From positions 1 through 64,000 of the forward strand of contig NZ_LJRO01000458.1 of the NCBI RefSeq assembly GCF_001401155.1: a DNA stretch of 64,000 nucleotides, written 5' to 3'. Of the stretch, positions 42,132-49,158 are shown in pieces. Under the pieces are notes generated by a model, which saw nothing but the letters and a program-made list of their open reading frames with translations, was not told the DNA's origin and ran no database searches. The position numbers were made by a program, and so were the translations under genes. Source of the stretch: Pseudomonas tremae. Its GTDB lineage: Bacteria; Pseudomonadota; Gammaproteobacteria; Pseudomonadales; Pseudomonadaceae. Positions within the stretch are counted from its first letter, which is position 1, and every line of letters starts with the position of its first letter.

Positions 42132-42926
42132 ATGACTAACCCAATTGTTCCCTGGATGGGCGGCAAGCGCCGCCTCGCCGACCGGCTTATCCCCCTTTTC
42201 CCGCCACATGAATGCTATGTCGAAGTTTTCGCTGGTGGAGCCGCGCTGTACTTCATGCGACCTCAGGCCGCCCCTGTTGAAGTTCTGAACGACATCAACG
42301 GCGAGCTGGTTAGCTTGTATCGGGTGGTGCAAAACCATCTCGAAGAATTTGTACGCCAGTTCAAATGGGCGCTTAGCTCCAGGCAAGTGTTCGAGTGGCA
42401 AAAAACGACCCGCCCTGAAACTCTTACCGATATTCAGCGAGCCGCCCGATTTTTCTATCTCCAGCATCACGCCTTCGCAGGCAAGGTTACTGGCCAGACA
42501 TTCGGGACCGCGACAACTGGTCCTGCCATAAATCTGCTGAGGATCGAGGAAAACCTTTCCGCTGCTTGGCAGAGGCTTTCTGGCACGTATGTCGAAAACC
42601 TTCCTTGGCTGGACTGCGCCGAGCGTTACGACCGTGCCCACACCTTTCACTACATGGATCCCCCGTATTGGAAAACCGCTGGCTATGGCGTGGATTTCCC
42701 GTTCGAAAACTACGAGCGAATGGCCGACTTCATGCGGAGATGTAAAGGAAAGGTGATGGTGAGCATCAATGATCACCCTGACATCAGGAAGGTTTTTGAC
42801 GGTTTCCATTTTGAGCAGGTGGATATTCGCTACACCACTTCGAATCAGCGACAAGGCAAGAGCGAGGTCAGTGGAGAGCTCGTGATCATGAATTGGGAGC
42901 CGTCTGCGCTTGGGGGCTTGTTCTGA
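42132..42926 (+). CDS. DNA adenine methylase, alpha class (D12)
   Basis: 264 residues from the ATG at 42132. PIVPWMGGKRRLADRLIPLF, YVEVFAGGAALYF (SAM motif) and FHYMDPPYWKT (catalytic DPPY) are in the order of alpha-class N6-adenine methylases of the Dam/D12 group. It is a second, unrelated methylase in this prophage. Behind a LexA box, it may modify DNA after induction, for example to avoid restriction. Confidence 0.9.
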   Translation: MTNPIVPWMGGKRRLADRLIPLFPPHECYVEVFAGGAALYFMRPQAAPVEVLNDINGELVSLYRVVQNHLEEFVRQFKWALSSRQVFEWQKTTRPETLTDIQRAARFFYLQHHAFAGKVTGQTFGTATTGPAINLLRIEENLSAAWQRLSGTYVENLPWLDCAERYDRAHTFHYMDPPYWKTAGYGVDFPFENYERMADFMRRCKGKVMVSINDHPDIRKVFDGFHFEQVDIRYTTSNQRQGKSEVSGELVIMNWEPSALGGLF

Positions 42927-42961
42927 GGCTTCGCGCCTTTTTTATGTACTTTGGAGGCAAA

Positions 42962-43180
42962 ATGCAGACATCGATTAAGCAGGAAAACTACGACCGCACC
43001 ATAAAGGTAACGCTGGCAGTGAAGGCGAACGGCGGCTCGGTGTCAGTCCAGATCCAGGCAGGGGATAGCTGGATCAATACCGACACGTTCTGGAAAGACG
43101 GTGCCTATCAGTTGAGCTTTCCACCCGCGACGATCCGCATCGTGCCAGCTGGTGGTGCTGCATTTGAGGTATACGCATGA
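42962..43180 (+). CDS. Small phage protein before SGNH hydrolase
   Basis: 72 residues from an ATG with GGAGG upstream. Beta-rich (TIKVTLAVKANGGSVSVQI, DSWINTDTFWKDG). It overlaps the SGNH gene by four bases, so they are likely made together; possibly a fibre or decoration element. Confidence 0.6.
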   Translation: MQTSIKQENYDRTIKVTLAVKANGGSVSVQIQAGDSWINTDTFWKDGAYQLSFPPATIRIVPAGGAAFEVYA

Positions 43181-44421
43181 GCCTTCTGGTCAATCCCATC
43201 CCTCGACGCCAGCCGATCCGACGCGGCCTGGGCCTGCTCGGCGATAGCTTCTCGGGCAATTGCCACACCATTGCGGCGACGGCGTTCGGCACCGAGGCCT
43301 ACGGTTACGCCGGGATGATCGCGGCGCGCACCGGCCTGTTTCCCAGCTACCTGGACAATCAGGGCAAGCTCGGCGACCACACCGGGCAGTTCCTGGCCAG
43401 GCTACCGGCCTGCATTGCCTCGTCTACGGCCGACCTGTGGCTGCTGCTGTCACGCACCAACGACAGCACCACGGCGGGTATGAGCCTCGCCGATACGAAA
43501 GCCAATGTGATGAAGATCGTCACCGCGTTCCTGAACACGCCTGGCAAGTACCTGATCGTCGGCACTGGTACGCCGCGTTTCGGTAGCAGGGCGCTGACCG
43601 GTCAGGCGCTGGCCGATGCGATCGCCTACAAAAACTGGGTGCTGAGCTACGTTAGCCAGTTCGTACCTGTGGTGAACATTTGGGACGGCTTCACCGAGGC
43701 CATGACGGTTGAAGGGCTGCATCCGAACATTCTCGGTGCCGACTTCATCAGTTCGCGAGTGGTGCCAATCATCACTGCCAATTTCGAATTTCCCGGTATC
43801 CCGCTGCCCACGGACGCTGGCGATATCTACTCGGCCATTCGCCCGTTCGGCTGCCTCAATGCAAACCCTATGATGTTGGGCACTGGCGGCACTCTCCCGG
43901 CTGGTGTCAACGCCGTGGCCGGTTCGGTGCTGGCTGACGGCTACAAAGCCGTGGGCTCTGCCCTGACCGGGATCACCACGCGCTGGTTCAAGGAGCCTGC
44001 TGCTTATGGCGAAGCGCAGTGCATCGAGCTAGGCGGCAACATGGCCGCGGCGGGCGGCTACATCTACGTGCAGCCAACAGCGAACGTCATCAATACCAAC
44101 CTGGCCGCCGGTGACGTTATCGAAATGGTGTCGGCGGTGGAGATCGCGGGGGAGTCGCGCGGAATACTCGCGTGGGAAGCCGAGTTGACCATCACCAAGC
44201 TTGTCGGCGGCGCCTCGACCACGTTCTACTATCGCTCAATGGACAAGTATCAGGAGCCATTCACCACGCCGGCCAGCTTCTCCGGGCAGCTAGAAACGCA
44301 GCGCGGAACGATCGACCTGACTGAAACGGTGATCACCTCACGGATGGGGCTGTACCTGGCCGCTGGCGTGCCGCAGAACTCGATAGTCAAGGTCGCACAG
44401 TTTGGGATTCGCAAAATCTAA
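43177..44421 (+). CDS. SGNH/GDSL hydrolase, probable tail-associated esterase
   Basis: 414 residues. LGLLGDSFSGN holds the nucleophile Ser; VEGLHPNILGADF is block V with the catalytic His. The C-terminal 200 residues are beta-rich and look like a binding module. In phages such enzymes remove O-acetyl groups from surface polysaccharide or act on cell envelope. It is the last clear prophage gene; here it could be a virion part or a conversion gene. Confidence 0.8.
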   Translation: MSLLVNPIPRRQPIRRGLGLLGDSFSGNCHTIAATAFGTEAYGYAGMIAARTGLFPSYLDNQGKLGDHTGQFLARLPACIASSTADLWLLLSRTNDSTTAGMSLADTKANVMKIVTAFLNTPGKYLIVGTGTPRFGSRALTGQALADAIAYKNWVLSYVSQFVPVVNIWDGFTEAMTVEGLHPNILGADFISSRVVPIITANFEFPGIPLPTDAGDIYSAIRPFGCLNANPMMLGTGGTLPAGVNAVAGSVLADGYKAVGSALTGITTRWFKEPAAYGEAQCIELGGNMAAAGGYIYVQPTANVINTNLAAGDVIEMVSAVEIAGESRGILAWEAELTITKLVGGASTTFYYRSMDKYQEPFTTPASFSGQLETQRGTIDLTETVITSRMGLYLAAGVPQNSIVKVAQFGIRKI

Positions 44422-44598
44422 AGAATGGCTCTATTAGGAAGGCGTTAGATATAAATGGCGGATCTTAACTCTTGAATTGGCTATACCTCCAAAACAAGCT
44501 CGGGATCTGCGTCTACACGCGGTAGATTCAGTCCTCAAGCCTATATCTGCCTTAGGACCATATTTCGTAAAGAACTAAGCAAGTTTTAGCCATGTATG

Positions 44599-44640
44599 CA
44601 GGCAGTGTACGACGGTCTTTCTGAAGTCGCACACTGCCTG
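44599..44640 (-). terminator. Hairpin after avrPto
   Basis: CAGGCAGTGT pairs with ACACTGCCTG, with four further pairs inside (CGAC/GTCG). It begins seven bases beyond the avrPto stop. No U-run follows, so it may stabilise the 3' end rather than terminate alone. The rest of 44422-44646 holds nothing I recognise. Confidence 0.55.
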
Positions 44641-44646
44641 AGGTTA

Positions 44647-45129
44647 TTACCGATTTCCGTAAGGGCTAGGTCTCAGGAGGTGATTTTGATCAGGCCCGTC
44701 TGGATTCATAGTTTGAAAGTAACGCTCTGAAGAGCCAGAATTAGTGTCCATTTCATCCTGTACAGATTTGCGCATTTCACTCCATTCAGATATAAATCCA
44801 CGCATATGGGCAACGTCTTCATAGGGTTGCGACCCTAGAGAGAGTACTGAGAGTCCCGTCATAAACCTATGCTGAATACTCGCCCTATCAAGCATGCGTT
44901 GAGTGCGTTCATAGAGATTGTTGTAGCGACCTCTCAGATCTTGAGATGCTCGATGATTAATGAAGTAATTCTGTTCTCTAGTTAGACCAGAAGAGTCCGC
45001 CAATTGGTGTCTGACGCTCAGAAATTGACTGGCGGTAACGTGATTGGATGTATCCGAGTTGTTGCCAAGTCGGTCTGGTGAGTTCACCTGATGGGCCATC
45101 GATGAGCCGCCTACACAGAAGTTTCCCAT
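44647..45129 (-). CDS. avrPto: Type III effector AvrPto family
   Basis: 160 residues, close to the 164 of classical AvrPto. The N-terminus MGNFCVGGSSMAHQVNSPDR is nearly identical to AvrPto, including Gly2 for N-myristoylation. LLSVRHQLA-like and RNRYNNLY-like blocks follow (here FLSVRHQLADSSGL, LRGRYNNLYERTQRMLD), and the end RPSPYGNR keeps the phosphorylated Ser region. AvrPto inhibits pattern-receptor kinases at the plant plasma membrane and is recognised by tomato Pto. Oddly, the loop that carries GINP in AvrPto, needed for Pto binding, reads LSVLSLGSQP here. AGAGGG precedes the ATG. It lies 83 bases after avrRpt2 and has no hrp box of its own. Confidence 0.92.
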   Translation of the reverse strand: MGNFCVGGSSMAHQVNSPDRLGNNSDTSNHVTASQFLSVRHQLADSSGLTREQNYFINHRASQDLRGRYNNLYERTQRMLDRASIQHRFMTGLSVLSLGSQPYEDVAHMRGFISEWSEMRKSVQDEMDTNSGSSERYFQTMNPDGPDQNHLLRPSPYGNR

Positions 45130-45212
45130 TGGTATATACCCTCTTTAGCGCAGTGTTTATCACAGCAGTTAGTTGCTGCGGTCTGACTTTTCAGACAAAT
45201 CCATAGGGCGAC

Positions 45213-45980
45213 TTACCGATAGAGCATTGCGTGTGGGACCTGCCACGCTAGACGTTGGTTGAATTCGCTAATTGGCATCATAAAGTTAGGTCCATGACGA
45301 GGATCGTGGAAAATTATTTTAGAGGAAGCTGGATCGACACCTGTAAGAACTGACATATGCCAACTGTTACTTGGAGTCTGCCACCCAAAAATAATTGGAC
45401 CATGCCTGTAAAGAAGTGAGCTAAGTTGTTCGTGCGAAAACTCCCTATTACTTGGCAGGTCTACTCTAGACAAACCTTCGTTTTGAATAAAGCGCTCGAC
45501 GTCATCAAATTCTCCCAAGCGGCCGTGGCCGGAACGCGGACTGTAGAGCTCTGGCAATCCTAACCGTGGGCCCGCCTCGACAGAGTGTCCAACCATCCTT
45601 GCACAGGCATACCAGCATCCCATTCGCTCATTTCCTTGGGGAACGAAGGGTACGTGTTCTAGATGGAACGACGGGCACTCGGCCGGTTCGGAATTCACAT
45701 TTGAGCGTTCCACATGGGAACTTGAACTTCCGGACTCGTGTCTAGATGATTTTTTCTTAAAGAATCCTCCAAAGGCAGGTGGCTCTATCTTTTGTCTTCC
45801 TAATATTGTCTTGGTGGCAAGTAATGCACGATCTTCATGATTGGCTGCACTAGTTTTTAGTGCTGTTTTTTCGTCTTCAGCAGAATTACTGCTGTTTTGG
45901 TTAGGTAACTCTGGCTCCTTAACCGAATGCGCTTCGTTACTGGACGGGATATGGCGTGTCACACTGAGTCCGACTTGCAT
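45213..45980 (-). CDS. avrRpt2: Type III effector AvrRpt2, cysteine protease
   Basis: 255 residues from the ATG at 45980 (AGAGGTG upstream), exactly the length of known AvrRpt2; the open frame extends to 46115 but across the promoter spacer. Catalytic residues fall at the published positions: C122 (ERMGCWYACAR), H208 (NSWHMSVLTG), D226 (FHDPR). The self-processing site PAFGGFF puts the cut between G71 and G72, with Phe where the usual allele has Trp. The first 60 residues, the secretion part, are more diverged. AvrRpt2 is activated by plant cyclophilin, cleaves RIN4 and other NOI proteins and is sensed by RPS2. Preceded by an hrp box. Confidence 0.96.
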   Translation of the reverse strand: MQVGLSVTRHIPSSNEAHSVKEPELPNQNSSNSAEDEKTALKTSAANHEDRALLATKTILGRQKIEPPAFGGFFKKKSSRHESGSSSSHVERSNVNSEPAECPSFHLEHVPFVPQGNERMGCWYACARMVGHSVEAGPRLGLPELYSPRSGHGRLGEFDDVERFIQNEGLSRVDLPSNREFSHEQLSSLLYRHGPIIFGWQTPSNSWHMSVLTGVDPASSKIIFHDPRHGPNFMMPISEFNQRLAWQVPHAMLYR

Positions 45981-46011
45981 TTTGCACCTCTGCGGCTTAT
46001 TGAATGACGAA

Positions 46012-46040
46012 TCAGTGGTCATAGAGGTTAAAATGGTTCC
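46012..46040 (-). promoter_or_regulatory. hrp box for avrRpt2-avrPto
   Basis: Reading leftward: GGAACC, 16 bases, CCACTGA. This is a perfect HrpL sigma-factor promoter, 31 bases before the avrRpt2 ATG. It should place both leftward effectors under type III secretion control. Confidence 0.93.
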
Positions 46041-46071
46041 AGCCCTAACTTGGATCCAATACTTCAGGGGC

Positions 46072-46416
46072 TCACCGATCCTGGCCACCCCATCTTTCCG
46101 GGCCGATTCCTGCAACTCTCATAACTTCACGATACTGGTCGATTGCGTACTTCTGGGAGTTGATAGTTTTCCATGAGTCACAAGCGTCGCGCAGGAGGTC
46201 GGATATCCGGCTTTCTGCGTCTCTCAGCTTGACCCTGAGTTTGTCACGCTCTAGCGCTGCATCGTTGTGCATGTTGATCAGCTTGGTGACATGTCTCCGA
46301 TATCGGTCTACCTCATCGCGCAGCAGCCTGTTCTCTTCTGAGATCAGGTGCGCATATTGAGCATCTGCTCCTCCGTGGGGCAGAAAGGCCCAGTCTTCGG
46401 CGTAGTCGATGTTCAT
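46072..46416 (-). CDS. Coiled-coil protein with LexA-type promoter
   Basis: 114 residues. An N-terminal MNIDYAEDWAFLPHGGADAQ leads into a long coiled coil (about 25-80) and a short basic end. The role is unknown. A perfect LexA box lies 20 bases upstream, so expression should follow DNA damage. Its stop is 32 bases before the hrp box of avrRpt2. It may be the real last gene of the phage, with the effectors inserted around it. Confidence 0.65.
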   Translation of the reverse strand: MNIDYAEDWAFLPHGGADAQYAHLISEENRLLRDEVDRYRRHVTKLINMHNDAALERDKLRVKLRDAESRISDLLRDACDSWKTINSQKYAIDQYREVMRVAGIGPERWGGQDR

Positions 46417-46435
46417 GATGAGTGATTCTCAACCA

Positions 46436-46451
46436 CTGTATGGGTATACAG
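46436..46451 (-). promoter_or_regulatory. LexA box upstream of coiled-coil gene
   Basis: CTGTATGGGTATACAG fits CTGT-N8-ACAG and ends 20 bases before the start of the leftward gene at 46416. It is the second LexA-type site in this prophage end. Confidence 0.75.
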
Positions 46452-46466
46452 TTTTTAGGTGGTTCA

Positions 46467-46493
46467 GGTTTGGGGAGCGGTGTTCGTCGGCAG
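46467..46493 (+). repeat. 27-bp direct repeat, copy A
   Basis: GGTTTGGGGAG, C, GGTGTTCGTCGGCAG. A copy with one difference (T for C) lies at 52625-52651. The 11 bases ATGAGTGATTC also occur upstream of both. The remaining bases of 46494-46687 contain no gene I accept. Confidence 0.85.
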
Positions 46494-46687
46494 AATACAG
46501 GAGATTGGACCGGAGAATAGCTTCGATTCGCCATCGTCTTTTTTTCTCACGTGACGACCTACAATCGACTAAACCGCAGGCTGCCTTTGAGAAAAAGCGT
46601 CGTAGATATGCGATAGACGTGCCGACCCGTGATATGGGTTTGTTATTTTAATGTGAAATTCTTTTCATCTGGATGCTGTTCTGATTT

Positions 46688-46716
46688 GGAACTGGCTAAG
46701 CGCTTTTGTCCACTCA
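46688..46716 (+). promoter_or_regulatory. hrp box for avrB
   Basis: GGAACT, 16 bases, CCACTCA: a good HrpL promoter, 151 bases before the avrB ATG. The leader between them is AT-rich. Confidence 0.88.
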
Positions 46717-46867
46717 TAGATGGGTAATAAACTATTCGTCAGTGATTGAATTGCAGATATATCAAGCTAAGAATATATGTCTGCGGCTCAATTTTTAAAA
46801 AAAATCACAGGCAGTTGTAATGTTTTTATTGCTGCTTTAATCGAAATTAACTTAAAGGGAAAGGGGT

Positions 46868-47854
46868 ATGGGTTGTGCATCTTCAAATATGTCGGTTAGT
46901 TCGTCTGGGAGTTTTCGAGCAAATAGTCTGAATTCTCCAGATCATTCTAGAGCTGAATACTCTAGTGTGAATTCTACATCGAGATCCCCAAGGTTCGGTG
47001 AGCTTAAAGGACCACAAGACAGCCGGTTAACTCAGCATCAACAATCGTTAGTCGGTGTGGCTCGTTGGCCGAATCCTAATTTTAATAGAGATCACACGCC
47101 CTACCAGATGGAGTATGGCCAGTCTTTTTATCATAAAAGCCGAGAGTTGGGCGCCGCGATTGCTGGGGGGAATATCAATAGTTTTAGTGAGGCTTGGGAC
47201 GAGGCACGTGATTGGAGAAGCGCCAGAGCCGGCGACAAGGCAAAGGAGTTTGCCGATATCCGTGATCCCAATTGGCCTCGTGAGTTCATTACTCCTCTTA
47301 CAGGGCCATACGAATATATAAAGGATAGATTCGCAAAGCGTAAAGATGCAGATATTAGAAGGCCCACAGGCACCCTACCAAAGAGCAAGGTTTTTAAAGT
47401 CTACGGAAAAATTGACGGTGAACCCTTACTACTTACGTGTATATGGATGACCACTGATCGTCATGCTGACCGGACAAAAGAACCTTATCCAAATATGCGC
47501 AGGATTGGTATGAATGATATAGGCGAACCTTATGTAATAGTTCATACGGATGCCGAGCACATTCCGAAAATTTTGCAGCATGTCGAAGGGCTTTACGGAG
47601 TTGCTACTGACGCTACGATATCCGATGCTCGTGCATTAAAGACGCTTGCAGAGATACACTGGTGGGGGGTACATGCTGTACCTGATATGCGTGGAAGTGC
47701 AGCAAAAGCCGAACTATGTGTGCGTTCTATCGCTCAAGCAAGAGGTATGGATCTTCCTCCAATGAAACCAGGTATTGTTCCAGATTTGGAGGCGTTAACA
47801 ATGAATTTGAAAGATTTTGTGAATAGCTATGAGGGTTTTTTTGATCACAGCTGA
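46868..47854 (+). CDS. avrB: Type III effector AvrB family
   Basis: 328 residues (AvrB is 321). It starts MGCASSN, giving Gly2 for myristoylation and Cys3 for palmitoylation, as in AvrB. Later landmarks match AvrB: QQSLVGVARWP, the PYQMEYGQSFYHKSRELG helix, and the C-terminal HWWGVHAVPDMRGSAAKAEL at residues 264-283, with the conserved Arg at 275, then DLPPMKPGIVPDLEAL. AvrB has a Fic-like fold, acts on RIN4 at the plasma membrane and is sensed by RPM1 and soybean Rpg1. The central part is diverged, so I give family, not allele. Low GC relative to the flanking core genes fits transfer. Confidence 0.9.
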   Translation: MGCASSNMSVSSSGSFRANSLNSPDHSRAEYSSVNSTSRSPRFGELKGPQDSRLTQHQQSLVGVARWPNPNFNRDHTPYQMEYGQSFYHKSRELGAAIAGGNINSFSEAWDEARDWRSARAGDKAKEFADIRDPNWPREFITPLTGPYEYIKDRFAKRKDADIRRPTGTLPKSKVFKVYGKIDGEPLLLTCIWMTTDRHADRTKEPYPNMRRIGMNDIGEPYVIVHTDAEHIPKILQHVEGLYGVATDATISDARALKTLAEIHWWGVHAVPDMRGSAAKAELCVRSIAQARGMDLPPMKPGIVPDLEALTMNLKDFVNSYEGFFDHS

Positions 47855-47973
47855 CGGACGTTTCTTCTTGGATTGCGAAACATCTGCTCAATGATGTTTC
47901 GCTGCCGGTTTTTTGGTCGATCAAACAGCTGAGGTACGATAGGTCTGGGAGCGTCGTGGTACTTACCGCTACG
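47855..47973 (-). pseudogene. IS5-family transposase fragment
   Basis: In one leftward frame the reading DRPKNRQRNIIEQMFRNPRRN resembles the C-terminal RxRxxIExMFxRLKxxRR region of IS5/IS427-type transposases. There is no start and the rest of the gene is missing. It abuts the stop of avrB, so a past insertion sequence probably helped move or trim this end. Confidence 0.5.
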
Positions 47974-48036
47974 GTTGCTGCCGGTCGCGGTAGTGGCTAA
48001 ATACTCAGTACGATAACCCTTATCAACCGTGAATCA

Positions 48037-48108
48037 GTTCCGAAATAAAAAGTATAGTCCCCATTCTACGAGGGCTCCAGAGGACTTTTCTCGCTTCTAT
48101 TTCGGAAC
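48037..48108. mobile_element. Possible 72-bp MITE
   Basis: The ends are near-perfect inverted repeats: GTTCCGAAATAAAAAG on the left and CTTCTATTTCGGAAC on the right (15 bases, one mismatch and one extra A). It is too short to code for anything. No clear target duplication is visible. Confidence 0.5.
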
Positions 48109-48149
48109 CAAATATCGCTACAGTCCGCAGCCTGCTTGTATTTCATAAC

Positions 48150-48197
48150 CGGATTGCAAATCCGCCTACGCCGGTTCGATTCCGACCTCGGCCTCCA
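48150..48197 (+). repeat. 3' tRNA-Cys fragment, probable attachment site
   Basis: CGGATTGCAAATCCGC (anticodon arm, anticodon GCA), then CGGTTCGATTCCG (T-arm) and CTCGGCCTCCA (3' acceptor and CCA). The 5' half of the tRNA is absent. A strong terminator follows. A 3' tRNA copy beginning in the anticodon stem is what remains at the far end after an element integrates into a tRNA gene; sequence to the left is then the element and to the right the old chromosome. The intact tRNA-Cys is not in this window. Confidence 0.82.
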
Positions 48198-48207
48198 CTA
48201 TTCAAAG

Positions 48208-48238
48208 CCCCGTAGATTAACGTCTGCGGGGTTTTTTA
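48208..48238 (+). terminator. Intrinsic terminator after tRNA-Cys fragment
   Basis: CCCCGTAGA pairs with TCTGCGGGG (one G-T pair), followed by T6. It is probably the native terminator of the tRNA-Cys gene. Confidence 0.85.
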
Positions 48239-48444
48239 TTGGGCGGCGAAAGTGAACGCTGTTGCCTGGCCGGTAGCACCAGGCAGTGGTAAAAAGAGCC
48301 TGCGACTTTTGGCGAGGCGCTATGCACCTCATATTTCCACCGAAAAATCTACTGGTTGAACTGCTAGCTATCCGCTTTACGAAAGTAAGTACTCAATTGT
48401 GCAACAGGCAAGGCATGCCTGATTCGACAACTGAGGGTATGGAA

Positions 48445-49158
48445 ATGAATGAATCTGATACCGCGCGCCCCAAGCACGGCAGGGTAATAAGCCCAGCATC
48501 CCGTGGTTCTTATGCCATGGAGAAAGAGCTGCTACTGGAATGGGAAGTGGTCTCCATGGAAGGAGGCAAAAACTTTCCCGACCTGACCTATGGTTACGCA
48601 CACGATTTCCCTCGTGTCGATGTACCTGTCGACTTAACTTCTACGCTTACTGATCCCCCAGCAGACGGGCTTATACTCAGTGGCGGGAATAGTGGTAGGT
48701 GGGCACGTGTAAACCTTACGGATAAAGGGATTATTGAAGAAATAAAGAAAAACGGTAAAGGTTATGCCGATAAGTGGCCTCGCTTGAGCGTCACCAGAGG
48801 AGCCGAATTTAAAATTGAATGGGTGTATCACGCTGAACATTTGACGCGCGGCTACCGGTGGTTTATTACTAAAGAGGGCTGGGATGAAAGTACACCTCTT
48901 ACCCGAGCTGACTTCAAGGGGAATAACTACGTGTCTGATAACCACTTCAACGCTAACTCGCAAGACGGGTTAATGTGGAGTGATGTTTCTGATTTGAGTC
49001 CTTTCAGTGAGCACAGGAACGAGCTACAGCCGAAAAAGACTTCATCAGTAACACTGCCTGATGATAAGCACGGGCACCATGTCATTCTTCTCGCCTGGAT
49101 CATTGCCGAAACTGATAAAGCCTTTTACCAAGCGTTTGATGTCGATTTTGGGGCGTAA
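48445..49158 (+). CDS. AA10-like LPMO without signal peptide
   Basis: 237 residues from the ATG at 48445 with GAGGG seven bases upstream. KHGRVISPASRG carries the His that is the N-terminal copper ligand in AA10 lytic polysaccharide monooxygenases. EHLTRGYRWFITKEGWDEST carries the second His, and DKAFYQAFDVDF the axial Phe. Normally the first His becomes residue 1 after signal-peptide removal. Here ten hydrophilic residues (MNESDTARPK) precede it and no signal sequence is seen, so copper binding in the usual way would need other processing or another export route. No hrp box found upstream. Confidence 0.8.
   Translation: MNESDTARPKHGRVISPASRGSYAMEKELLLEWEVVSMEGGKNFPDLTYGYAHDFPRVDVPVDLTSTLTDPPADGLILSGGNSGRWARVNLTDKGIIEEIKKNGKGYADKWPRLSVTRGAEFKIEWVYHAEHLTRGYRWFITKEGWDESTPLTRADFKGNNYVSDNHFNANSQDGLMWSDVSDLSPFSEHRNELQPKKTSSVTLPDDKHGHHVILLAWIIAETDKAFYQAFDVDFGA

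Noticed and set aside
45130..45212. Search for a separate hrp box before avrPto
   Set aside because: No match on the leftward strand in the gap; avrPto is better explained as second gene of the avrRpt2 operon.
46072..46115. Longer AvrRpt2 reading starting at 46115 (300 residues)
   Set aside because: It would run across the hrp box and promoter spacer; the ATG at 45980 gives exactly 255 residues with catalytic residues at the known positions.
46409..46651. 80-codon rightward open frame between the coiled-coil gene and the avrB hrp box
   Set aside because: It starts inside the divergent promoter region, covers the LexA box and the 27-bp repeat, and has no ribosome site or family features.
48240..48445. 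Search for an hrp box before the LPMO-like gene
   Set aside because: No GGAACC/T with a correctly spaced CCAC motif; so I do not call it a type III effector.
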